Positions 1 through 10,382 of a DNA stretch of 64,000 bases are shown here, one piece after another. The stretch is from Amycolatopsis thermoflava N1165 (GTDB lineage: Bacteria > Actinomycetota > Actinomycetes > Mycobacteriales > Pseudonocardiaceae). The number at the start of each line of letters is the position of its first letter. Within the stretch, counting starts at the first letter, position 1. The notes beneath the pieces are model-generated. The model searched no databases, was not told the origin of the DNA, and saw only the letters and a list, made by a program, of their open reading frames with translations. The stretch covers positions 248,001 through 312,000 of the forward strand of contig NZ_KI421511.1 of NCBI RefSeq assembly GCF_000473265.1, read 5' to 3'. A program made the translations under genes and the position numbers.

Positions 1-972
<972 letters not shown>

Positions 973-1416
973 GTGAACCTGGAGAGCATGTACCAGGAGA
1001 TCATCCTGGACCACTACAAGAACCCGCACGGCCACGGCCTGCGGGAGCCCTTCGACGCGGAGTCGTTCCAGGTGAACCCCACCTGCGGCGACGAGATCAC
1101 CCTGCGGCTGAAGGTCGAGGGCGACAAGGTCGCCGACGTCTCCTACGAGGGGCAGGGTTGCTCGATCAGCCAGGCGTCCGCGTCGGTGCTGACCGATCTG
1201 GTGACCGGTCACACCGTGTCGGAGGCGCTGTCCACGATGGACACCTTCGTGGAGATGATGCAGAGCCGCGGCCAGATCGAGCCGGACGAGGATGTGCTGG
1301 AGGACGCGGTCGCCTTCGCCGGGGTGTCGAAGTACCCGGCGCGGGTGAAGTGCGCCCTGCTGGGCTGGATGGCGTTCAAGGATGCGCTGACCCGCACGAA
1401 CGGAGCCGAGAAGTGA
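973..1416 (+). CDS. sufU: SufU iron-sulfur assembly scaffold / sulfurtransferase
   Basis: A 147-residue protein with a GTG start immediately after the sufS stop. It belongs to the IscU/SufU fold and has the three conserved cysteines: NPTCGDE, EGQGCSIS and RVKCALLGW. In Gram-positive bacteria SufU binds zinc and accepts persulfide from SufS. The extra loop between the second and third cysteines (about residues 80-115) is typical of SufU and absent from IscU. The gene overlaps the following sufT start by 4 bases. Identification rests on the cysteine motifs, length and operon position. Confidence 0.95.
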   Translation: MNLESMYQEIILDHYKNPHGHGLREPFDAESFQVNPTCGDEITLRLKVEGDKVADVSYEGQGCSISQASASVLTDLVTGHTVSEALSTMDTFVEMMQSRGQIEPDEDVLEDAVAFAGVSKYPARVKCALLGWMAFKDALTRTNGAEK

Positions 1417-1805
1417 CCGAGGAGCAGACGCGCGAAGGCCGCACCGCGGAGGACCTGCCCGAGCAGGCGCAGCCGCCTGCCGCGGACGTGGCCAAGATCG
1501 AGGACATCGAGGAGGCCATGCGGGACGTCGTCGACCCCGAGCTCGGCATCAACGTGGTCGACCTCGGGCTGGTCTACGACATCCGCGTGGAGCAGGACAA
1601 CACCGCCACGATCGACATGACGCTGACCTCGGCGGCCTGCCCGCTGACCGACGTGATCGAGGACCAGACGGCCTCGGTGCTGGTCGGCCAGGCCGGCGTG
1701 GTGAAGGACTTCCGGATCAACTGGGTCTGGATGCCGCCGTGGGGCCCGGAAAAGATCACCGACGACGGCCGGGAGCAGCTCCGGGCGCTGGGCTTCACCG
1801 TCTAG
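1413..1805 (+). CDS. sufT: SufT-like MIP18/DUF59 family Fe-S maturation protein
   Basis: A GTG start at 1413 overlaps the sufU stop (GTGA) and gives a 130-residue protein; an in-frame opening much further upstream is only an overlap artefact. After a charged N-terminal stretch of about 25 residues comes a MIP18 domain: EAMRDVVDPELGINVVDLGL, then TLTSAACPL with the conserved cysteine, and a C-terminal NWVWMPPWGPEKI motif. This family (also called PaaD-like or DUF59) helps deliver Fe-S clusters to target proteins, and it commonly closes the actinobacterial suf operon. The exact role here is inferred from family and position. Confidence 0.9.
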   Translation: MTEEQTREGRTAEDLPEQAQPPAADVAKIEDIEEAMRDVVDPELGINVVDLGLVYDIRVEQDNTATIDMTLTSAACPLTDVIEDQTASVLVGQAGVVKDFRINWVWMPPWGPEKITDDGREQLRALGFTV

Positions 1806-1907
1806 ATCTGGATTTTCACCCGCGGAGCACCGCCGCCGCACTCGGGACACCCTCCGGGGAACTCGAGCTGCGCGGCGGTGTTCTGCGTTGTGGGGCTGTC
1901 GCACCAG

Positions 1908-2348
1908 CTAGTCGTGATGTTCAGGGAGGTTGGTCAGCCGGGTGAGGGTGGCTTGCCGCCGGTTGAGCTGGACATCAACATGGATCAGTGAGCCGGGGTG
2001 ATCGTGTTCGTAGCGGCGCAGCGGCTCGCCGGTGACCCGGTCGATCCGGGAGAGGCGGTTGATCCGGCAGCGCACCAGCACCGCGTGCACGGTGGAGGCG
2101 GGCAGGCCGAGCCGGCCGGCGATCTGGACCGGGCCCAGCCGGTGGCGCCAGCGCAGCCGCACCATCGCCCGCAGTAGGTGCTCGGGGGTGCGGGCCGGGC
2201 TGTGCAGTGGGCGTGAGCTGCGGTCAGCCATCCCGGCTGGGCCTTCGTCACGGTAGCGCTGCGCCCACTTCACACGGTCTTGGCGGCGACCATGAACATC
2301 TCGGCCGCTGCGGTGCAGGTCCAGCCTGTCTGCACGACAGGCCGTCAC
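1908..2348 (-). pseudogene. IS481-type transposase remnant, frameshifted and internally deleted
   Basis: The translated region contains IS481-family N-terminal motifs: DEGPAGMADRSSRP, RHRLGPVQIAGRLGL (helix-turn-helix) and RRYEHDHPGSLIHVDV. The catalytic DDE region that should follow is missing: the reading jumps from HVDV to a short tail ending TRLTNLPEHHD. A one-base shift near 2272-2276 separates the frame from the upstream part, where another frame reads AAAEMFMVAAKTV, the expected helix before KWAQRYR. No complete insertion-sequence ends were found. It is a decayed copy without catalytic residues. The rest of 1806-2388 holds nothing else recognisable. Confidence 0.8.
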
Positions 2349-2388
2349 CGGTCACCTCGAATCGGAACAACGTCCCTGGACATCACAG

Positions 2389-2862
2389 CTAAACCCGCAC
2401 CGTTGCCTGCGGTACGCCGCCTCCGCAGTCCGGGCCGTTCGGGTACACCAGCTGGGCGGCGGTGGTCTGTGTCGTGCGGTCCAGCTCGGCACCGGACGCG
2501 TCGGTCAGGACCACCGTGATCTCGACCGGCCCTTCACGCAGGTCGGCGACGTCGACGAACGCGTACCAGCCGCCGGTCTCCACCACCCGCGCCGAGCAGC
2601 TGTCGTCCGGCCCGGTGCCGGTGCAGCCCTGCGGTTCGGCGGCCGTGGCGCGGTGCAGGTCCGGCCGCCAAGAGCGGCAGTCAGCGCCCCAGCAGGCGGT
2701 CACCTCCGCGCCCGCGACGTCCGGCCGGGGCGCCACGTCGAGACTGATCCCCGGCATCGCACCGATCATCGTGCAGGCCCGCTCCCCGTCCGCTGACCCC
2801 TCCGACGCCCCGCACGCCGTCAGCACAGCCAGCCCGAGCGCCAACACCGGCAACATCCGCAT
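2389..2862 (-). CDS. Small secreted lipoprotein, function unknown
   Basis: A predicted 157-residue protein starting at the ATG at 2862, chosen because it begins directly with a lipoprotein signal peptide: a short positive start, a hydrophobic core and a lipobox LTAC at residues 14-17, after which the cysteine would be lipidated. The mature part has several more cysteines (ACTMIG, TACWGADC, PQGCTG, DDSCSA, GPDCGGG), suggesting a disulfide-stabilised extracytoplasmic domain. The family is not recognised. The gene lies 38 bp downstream of the EAL/GGDEF gene on the same strand, so they could be co-transcribed. A shorter start three codons in (MLPVL) is possible. Confidence 0.75.
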   Translation of the reverse strand: MRMLPVLALGLAVLTACGASEGSADGERACTMIGAMPGISLDVAPRPDVAGAEVTACWGADCRSWRPDLHRATAAEPQGCTGTGPDDSCSARVVETGGWYAFVDVADLREGPVEITVVLTDASGAELDRTTQTTAAQLVYPNGPDCGGGVPQATVRV

Positions 2863-2900
2863 GCTTCCCAGACGGACCACGCGGCCCGCCGGTTGCACAC

Positions 2901-4661
2901 CTACCCGGCGCGGCTCAATCCCACCGGACCGGCTGGTCGTTGCTCCGGCAGCGCGTGCCGCGAACGGCCGCGCAGCACCTCGACCCGCTCGGAGCCCGGG
3001 CGGCCCAGCACCCAGCTCGACCCCGGCACCGACTTGGCCTGCTTCTTCAGCGGCGCCAGCAGCCGCGACGCCTCGCGGTAGGACTCGATCGTCGCCGTGG
3101 CGCAGACCAGCGTCGCCAGCGACACGGTCACCGGCATGCCCTCCGCGGTCCACGGCGTGTCCAGCAGCGCGCCCGCGATCGTGCCGATCTCGTCCACGTC
3201 GCAGGCGATCAGGAAGTCGTCACCGCCGACGTGGCTCACCACCATCCGCGGCAGCCGCGACGCCAGGTCCGTCAGGGTGCGCCCGATCGCGCGGATCAGG
3301 TCGTCCCCGGCGGCGAAACCGGCGTTGTCGTTGACCGCCTTGAACGAGTCGACGTCCAGCCACGCCGCGACGAACGCCTCCCGGCTGCCGATCCGCCGGT
3401 CCACGTCTCGCGCCACCGTGTCGCTGCCCGGCAGCCGCGTCAGCGGGTTCAGCGCCGCCGCCTCCTCGACCTTCGCCTCGGCGACCCCGCGCACCACCTC
3501 GGTCACCAGCACCACACCGAGGCAGCGGCCCGCGTCGTCGACCACCACCACGTCGTCGCCGGTGCGGCCCCAGTCCGCGTCGGTCACCAGCTCCAGCAGC
3601 TCCAGCGCCCCGGCGTCGGCGTGGATCGTGTGCGGCGTGTCCGCGAGCCGCTCCGCGCTGCGCTTCGCGTGCAGGGCGTGCCCGTACGGGCCGGTGACCG
3701 ACACCAGGAACCGGGTGCGGTCGATGGACCACCGCGGCCGCCCGTCGTCGTCGATCCCGACGATGCCGCTGGGCGCGTCGCCCGCGGCCAGCGCGGTGCG
3801 CACGTCGTCGCAGGTCGCGTTGTGCGGCAGGGTGCTCGCCGGGCGCAGGAAGTCCCGCACGCGCGGCGTGGTGAGCGGCCCCGGCGTGAGGCGCTCCTCC
3901 GGGTCCGGGATGGCCGGGGTCAGCAGGTGCCCCAGGTGGACCCCGTCCCGGGCGGGGGCGAACAGGTTGCCCTGAGCGATGCGCACCCCCAGGCGGCGCA
4001 CCGCTCCCAGCTGCGCCTCGGTCTCGACCCCGGTCGCCACCAGTCGCGCACTGGTGCGGGCCGTGAAGTGCAGCAGGGACTCGACGACCGCGACCGAGCC
4101 TGCGTCGCCGGGGAGGCCGCGCAGCACGCTGCGGTCGAGTTTGAGGACGTCCACCGGCGCCGCCGCGAGCATCGCGAACGGCAGGTCGCCGCGGCCGAGA
4201 CCGTCCAGCGCCAGCCGGAAACCCAGCTCGCCGAGCCGGTGCAGGCCGGCGAGCAGCTGTTCGGGCCACACCGAGCAGAACGGCGGCCCGACCTCCAGCA
4301 CCACCTCGCGCGGCCGCTTGCCGACGCGGGCGAGGGTGTCGAGCAGGGGATCCACCGCGGGCGCGGCCGCGGTGGCGGCCGTGATGTTCAGGTGCAGCGG
4401 CAGCAGCGTCTGCTGGTCGGCTTCCGCGCGGACGGCGTCGCACGCCAGTGCGATGTCGGTCTCGACGAGCCGCCGCTCGCGGCGCGCGGTGTCGAGCAGT
4501 TCGTGCACGGACCCCTCGGCGGGGCGGGCCAGCGCTTCGAGCGCGACCATGCCGCCGGTGTTCAGGCTGTAGAGCGGCTGGAAGGCGAACCGGACTGGGC
4601 GCACGGACCGATCTTCGCTGGTGAGGTGGCCGGTTTGAAAGAGATGTCGACTGATGTTCAC
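2901..4661 (-). CDS. EAL domain plus C-terminal GGDEF-type protein (c-di-GMP signalling)
   Basis: A 586-residue protein from a GTG start at 4661. An EAL (c-di-GMP phosphodiesterase-like) domain covers about residues 20-250, with EAL at 42-44, a glutamate in VVLEVGPP, KLDRS and GVETEAQ. The usual DDFG metal-binding pair reads DGLG, so one metal-binding aspartate is missing. A middle segment (about 270-410) looks like a CBS-type sensory region. The C-terminal GGDEF-type domain carries GGDDF at 479-483 instead of GG(D/E)EF. The EAL-first order is uncommon. Family knowledge says both changes can weaken catalysis, so it may be a weak enzyme or a c-di-GMP sensor. No transmembrane segment is seen, so it is probably cytoplasmic. 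Confidence 0.88.
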   Translation of the reverse strand: MNISRHLFQTGHLTSEDRSVRPVRFAFQPLYSLNTGGMVALEALARPAEGSVHELLDTARRERRLVETDIALACDAVRAEADQQTLLPLHLNITAATAAAPAVDPLLDTLARVGKRPREVVLEVGPPFCSVWPEQLLAGLHRLGELGFRLALDGLGRGDLPFAMLAAAPVDVLKLDRSVLRGLPGDAGSVAVVESLLHFTARTSARLVATGVETEAQLGAVRRLGVRIAQGNLFAPARDGVHLGHLLTPAIPDPEERLTPGPLTTPRVRDFLRPASTLPHNATCDDVRTALAAGDAPSGIVGIDDDGRPRWSIDRTRFLVSVTGPYGHALHAKRSAERLADTPHTIHADAGALELLELVTDADWGRTGDDVVVVDDAGRCLGVVLVTEVVRGVAEAKVEEAAALNPLTRLPGSDTVARDVDRRIGSREAFVAAWLDVDSFKAVNDNAGFAAGDDLIRAIGRTLTDLASRLPRMVVSHVGGDDFLIACDVDEIGTIAGALLDTPWTAEGMPVTVSLATLVCATATIESYREASRLLAPLKKQAKSVPGSSWVLGRPGSERVEVLRGRSRHALPEQRPAGPVGLSRAG

Positions 4662-4711
4662 CTGCGGGGCGGGCAGCGTACTCCCGCGGGGGTACGGGCG
4701 GGACAGATACG

Positions 4712-6277
4712 GTGATGCGCATGGAACCCGATCCGCGGACGCTACGCCGGGAGAACGCCAGCGAACCGGCGTGGTCCGACCTGGCCGACAACCCCTTCCG
4801 GGCCGACCGGGACCGCATCGTGGTGTCGCCGTTCTTCGCCCGGCTCGGCGGCGTGACCCAGGTGGTCAGCGCGGCCGGGTCCGGGCTGCTGCACAACCGG
4901 CTCACACACAGTCTCAAGGTCGCCCAGGTCGCCCGCGCCATCTCGCAGCGGCTGCTGTCCTCGGTGGACTCCGCCGAGCTGATCGGCAAGCTCGGCGGGC
5001 TCGACCCGGACGTCGCCGAGGCCGCCGCGCTCGCCCACGACCTGGGGCACCCGCCGTTCGGGCATCTGGGGGAGCAGGTGCTGGACCGCATCGCCCGGCA
5101 CCGGTTCTCGCTGCCGGACGGGTTCGAGGGCAACGCGCAGACGTTCCGGATCATCACCACGACCGACGTGCGTGGCCCGGCGGCGGTCGGGCTCGACCTC
5201 ACCGCGGCCGTGCGGGCGGCGGTGCTGAAGTACCCGTGGGCGCGGCTGCACTGGCCCGACCCGCACCCGGCCGCGATGCGCATCCCGCCGCGGGGCGCGG
5301 CGGAGCCGGACGAGGCGCCGGGCACCGGGTCGAGCAAGTTCTCCGCGTACTGCACCGAGCTGGACGACGTGGTGGCCGCGCGCAGGCCGTTCGCCGGGCG
5401 GATCGAGCCGTGGCAGCAGACCGTCGAGGCGTCCGTGATGGACACCGCCGACGACCTCGCCTACGCGATCCACGACATCCAGGACTTCCACCGCATCGGG
5501 GTCCTGCAGCACGCCCCGGTGGCCGCCGAGCTGGGGGAGTGGCTCGATCACGCGGTGGAGCTGGCCGGCCTGGACAACGCGACGCTCGCCGCGCAGATCC
5601 GCCGCCCCGGCCGTTCACTGGAGCAGCTGCGGCGGCGCATGCACGCCAAGGACGCGTGGATCGTCGACGACGACGCCTTCGCCCACGCGGTGTCGCGAAT
5701 CCGCGCCGAGCTGGTCGACGGCCTGCTGGCGGAGCCGTTCGACGGTTCGATCGAAGCGGAGCAGGCCACCGCGGCGTTCTCCGCGCGGTGGACGCACCGG
5801 CTGGTGGACGGCGTGATCGTGCTGCCGTCACCGTCCAGCCGGGCCGGGCACGTGTCCCTGCGGACCGCACAGTGGCACGAGGTGCAGGTGCTGAAGTTCG
5901 TGCACCGCCGCTTCGTGCTGCTGCGCCCGGAACTGGCCCTCCACCAGCGCGGACAGGCGTCACTGCTCACGACGCTGGTCGACGCGCTCGACGCGTGGCT
6001 CGCCGACCGGGACGAGGTGTCGCGGTTGCCCAGGCGCCTGCACGACCTGGTCGAGCTGGCGCAGTCGGAGTTCGAGGACCTGGCCCGGAACGCACCCGAA
6101 CTGCTGGTCGGAGCGACGGGCGAGCCGGTCGCCGGCGCCGACGCCGTGCGGGGACTGGCCAGGGGGAGGGCGGTGATCGACTTCGTGTCGTCGCTGACGG
6201 ACAAGCAGGCGGTCAGCCTGCTGGACGCACTGTCCGGCCGATCCGGCCAGCCCTGGTCGGACAGCTTCGTGCTCTGA
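4712..6277 (+). CDS. dgt: dGTPase-like HD-domain deoxynucleoside triphosphate triphosphohydrolase
   Basis: A 521-residue HD-superfamily protein. RLTHSLKVAQ supplies the first metal-binding histidine, HDLGHPPFGHLGE the HD pair and further catalytic histidines, and MDTADDLAYAIHDIQD the distal aspartate. This is the dGTPase pattern: hydrolysis of dNTPs to nucleoside and tripolyphosphate, which tunes dNTP pools. The GTG at 4712 was chosen for its spacing to GGCGGGA; ATGs at 4715 and 4721 are equally possible. It is divergent from the EAL/GGDEF gene, with 50 bp between the starts. In actinobacteria this gene often sits near dnaG, which is not visible here. Confidence 0.93.
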   Translation: MMRMEPDPRTLRRENASEPAWSDLADNPFRADRDRIVVSPFFARLGGVTQVVSAAGSGLLHNRLTHSLKVAQVARAISQRLLSSVDSAELIGKLGGLDPDVAEAAALAHDLGHPPFGHLGEQVLDRIARHRFSLPDGFEGNAQTFRIITTTDVRGPAAVGLDLTAAVRAAVLKYPWARLHWPDPHPAAMRIPPRGAAEPDEAPGTGSSKFSAYCTELDDVVAARRPFAGRIEPWQQTVEASVMDTADDLAYAIHDIQDFHRIGVLQHAPVAAELGEWLDHAVELAGLDNATLAAQIRRPGRSLEQLRRRMHAKDAWIVDDDAFAHAVSRIRAELVDGLLAEPFDGSIEAEQATAAFSARWTHRLVDGVIVLPSPSSRAGHVSLRTAQWHEVQVLKFVHRRFVLLRPELALHQRGQASLLTTLVDALDAWLADRDEVSRLPRRLHDLVELAQSEFEDLARNAPELLVGATGEPVAGADAVRGLARGRAVIDFVSSLTDKQAVSLLDALSGRSGQPWSDSFVL

Positions 6278-6374
6278 GCAGCACACCACCAGCATCGAAC
6301 CGCCGGCCGGCAACGCAACGCCACCGACCACCCCAACCAGACCTCCCCCGCCCCCGATCCACAGCCGATCTTTG

Positions 6375-6432
6375 GTCGCCGACCAGGGTTGTCAAGGCAC
6401 GCTTTCCCGCCTTGACAACCCTGCTCGGCGAC
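6375..6432. repeat. Near-perfect 58-bp palindrome (24-bp arms)
   Basis: The left arm 6375-6398 and right arm 6409-6432 are reverse complements at 23 of 24 positions, separated by a 10-base loop (ACGCTTTCCC). The arms contain GGGTTGTCAAGGC and its complement. No T-run follows on either strand, so this is not a standard intrinsic terminator, although it lies 97 bp after the dgt stop and could end or stabilise that transcript. It looks like a REP-type palindrome. Confidence 0.85.
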
Positions 6433-6596
6433 TGAAACACAATCAGGCATCGGGGGCGGGGGGGGCGAAGGTGACCGTTTGAGCGCCGTGAGGCGCTTCC
6501 CTGCGCGAAGCGCAGGAAAAAGATCAAGAGATGTCCTCGCCGGACGGGCAGGCTCTGGGATGACAGAAGAGCCCCTCGGCTCACCTCGGGTGGGTG

Positions 6597-6747
6597 GCTG
6601 GGTGGTCATCCCGTCGCCTTCCGGTTTGTGCATATCACCTTGACCCAGGGCCGCAAGGTTGGCATGGTCGGCCGCCGGACCCAGCGCGGGTTGCGGCCCT
6701 GGCTCAAGGTGATCGTCACGTGTCAGGCGACGGGATGACCACCCAGC
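6597..6747. repeat. 151-bp two-tier palindrome (23-bp perfect outer arms, 23-bp inner arms)
   Basis: The outer arms 6597-6619 and 6725-6747 are perfect reverse complements over 23 bases. The inner arms 6634-6656 and 6691-6713 match at 22 of 23. Between the tiers lie 14- and 11-base bulges, and the centre 6657-6690 is unpaired. A transcript would fold into a long interrupted hairpin. No protein-coding sense is apparent in the gap 6278-6905, which otherwise contains only a G-rich run near 6451-6468 and the promoter region of the next gene. It could be a REP/MITE-like element or a structured RNA. Confidence 0.85.
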
Positions 6748-6905
6748 TGTCTTGGCGGCGTGGTGAGTCCCGCCACCGCGGGGAAAATCGGTGGACCGTG
6801 ATCCGTACACTGGGTTCCGTGGACGTCCAGTTGGAGTAGCTCCGGGCCGCCTGTCCGGCAGGCCCGTCGATGCCACCCGTCCACCCCCGCTATCCGGGAG
6901 TTCTC

Positions 6906-8534
<1,629 letters not shown>

Positions 8535-8711
8535 GGTAAACAAAGGCTCGATTGCTTAGTTGGACTAGGCAACCACCTTGAATGGCGCAATTTTTCCGCC
8601 ATTGGGCAGGTTTTTCGCCCGTCGTCTGGCAAATTCCCGGTTCGTGTTCGATCATTGCGTGACGAGGCCCACTGTGGCCTGCCAACGCGATCTGGTGGAA
8701 GGCGGAACGAC

Positions 8712-8921
8712 GTGGCTGACCTGAAGAAGGGCGCGCGGATCACCGGCAGTACGCGTGACAAGCTGGCCGCTGACCTGAAGAAGAAATACGAGAAGGGTGC
8801 CAGCATTCGAGCCCTGGCCGAGTCGACCGGACGCTCGTACGGCTTTGTGCACCGCGTGCTTTCCGAATCCGGTGTGCAGTTGCGCGGACGCGGCGGGGCG
8901 ACGCGCGCTAAGAAGAAGTAG
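8712..8921 (+). CDS. Small conserved actinobacterial helix-turn-helix protein
   Basis: A 69-residue basic protein from the GTG at 8712, preceded by GGAAGG. The middle (ASIRALAESTGRSYGFVHRV) is a clear helix-turn-helix, followed by a glycine/arginine stretch and a lysine-rich end. Proteins of this length and pattern are widespread in actinobacteria, but their target is not known to me. The 177 bp upstream are AT-richer than the surroundings and hold an inverted repeat AATGGCG/CGCCATT at 8581-8603, a possible terminator or regulatory hairpin. Its 3' end overlaps the convergent gene by 14 bp. Confidence 0.85.
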   Translation: MADLKKGARITGSTRDKLAADLKKKYEKGASIRALAESTGRSYGFVHRVLSESGVQLRGRGGATRAKKK

Positions 8922-10215
8922 GCCGGGCACCTCCGGCCTCGGCGCGGCGGAAGCACAACATCGCACCGAGGAGCACGCACGGGTACACCAGGTACCCGAA
9001 GCGCGTCGCGGGCGTCAGGAGCGTGAACGCTCCCAGCCCGACGGCGATGCGCCACAACGCGTCCGACCCCGCCACGGGCGGACGCCGCAGCAACCAGACG
9101 AGGATCGCGGCAGCGGCGCCCGCGAGCAGGACGAACGCGGCCACTTTCCCGGCCGGTCCGGTACTGGCGATGAGATAGCCCGGCAGCGGGCTCGCCGCCG
9201 GTGACGTCACCTGGCCCAGGCCGGCCGGGAACCGGATCACGTGCTCCACGAAGGCCCGCGGGTTCACCAGGAACACCGGGATGTTGAGCACCGCGCACGC
9301 GACCACCGTCGTGGTGAGGAAGCGCGCCAGGGCCCTGCCGCCCAGGCGGGCGAAGACGAGCACGGCCAGCACCACCGCGGCCGGTGCGACGATGAGCTTC
9401 GCGCTGATCACCAGCGCGAGGACGATCCCGCCCGCCGCCGGACGGTCCCGGGCCGCGAGCGCGGCGGCGACGAGCATCAGACCGACGATCGCCAGGTCCG
9501 GCCCGGCGACCGCCCAGGTCAGCGCGGTGAGCGGGCACGCCATCGCGAACTGCGCCGCGCGTACCGGAACCCGCGGCGTCCGGGACAGCCGGATCGTCAG
9601 CCACGCGCACACGCACGCGGTCAGGGCGAACACCAGCCGCGCGTCGGTGAGCGCGTCGGCCACCGGGCTCCCGCCGAACAGGGCGCGGGGCAGCCCGAAC
9701 ACGGCCATGACCGGGCCGTAGGGCGTGTAGTCGTTGACCTCCGGCGCGCGGGTGAGCGCCTCGACGTCCACGTACGGCGTGCCGTTGTCCAGCAGCAGGC
9801 TCGCCGACCGCTCGATCACCCACACCTCGGGCTGGGCGCTCCAGGAGAACGGCGTGTTCAGCCAGTCGGTGCCGGTGAGCCGCCGGACCACCAGGACCGT
9901 CAGGGGCAGCAGCATCGACAGCACGCCGATGCCGGCGATCCCCACCCAGCGGGAGCGCAGCAGCCCGCCCTGCCGGCGGGTGGCGATCAGCCAGCCGGTG
10001 TGGGCGGTGGCGAAGCCGTAGCCGAACGCGGCGCACGAGCCCCAGATGCGGAAGCCGTAGAACTGGTTGGTGAGGGCCAGCGCGATTGCGTAGACGGTGC
10101 ACCCGAGGTAGAAGACCAGGTCGACGGTCAGCGGGTGCGCGGCGAGCAGGGCCCGCCAGCGGTCGAGGGCGGCGGCGGGGACCGGCCGGCGCACCTCGGT
10201 GCGCTCAGTGGTCAT
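8908..10215 (-). CDS. Polytopic membrane protein, GT87/DUF2029-like
   Basis: A 435-residue protein with about ten to twelve hydrophobic helices and few charged loops. The layout resembles polyprenyl-phosphate-mannose-dependent glycosyltransferases (GT-C fold, GT87), which build cell-envelope mannolipids. The loop after the early helices (YVDVEALTRAPEVNDYTPYG, about residues 135-155) would be extracytoplasmic and holds acidic residues where GT-C enzymes place catalytic aspartates. The ATG at 10215 (MTTERTEV) was chosen because the upstream in-frame extension is polar and lacks conserved character. It is divergent from the ABC exporter. Substrate unknown. Confidence 0.7.
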   Translation of the reverse strand: MTTERTEVRRPVPAAALDRWRALLAAHPLTVDLVFYLGCTVYAIALALTNQFYGFRIWGSCAAFGYGFATAHTGWLIATRRQGGLLRSRWVGIAGIGVLSMLLPLTVLVVRRLTGTDWLNTPFSWSAQPEVWVIERSASLLLDNGTPYVDVEALTRAPEVNDYTPYGPVMAVFGLPRALFGGSPVADALTDARLVFALTACVCAWLTIRLSRTPRVPVRAAQFAMACPLTALTWAVAGPDLAIVGLMLVAAALAARDRPAAGGIVLALVISAKLIVAPAAVVLAVLVFARLGGRALARFLTTTVVACAVLNIPVFLVNPRAFVEHVIRFPAGLGQVTSPAASPLPGYLIASTGPAGKVAAFVLLAGAAAAILVWLLRRPPVAGSDALWRIAVGLGAFTLLTPATRFGYLVYPCVLLGAMLCFRRAEAGGARPTSS

Positions 10216-10382
10216 CGCGGGCCGCCGGGTGGTCTCGCACCGGTTTCGTCCCTCCCCATGGGCAAAGGTTACCGAGGGCGGAATCGCGGGCAACGCCTGG
10301 GAAGCTTTTGGTGACCTTCCGCGTTGACCTCTGCGTCTTCGGGGTAGACATCAAGTAATGTCGAACTTTTAGGGTGGGCGGC

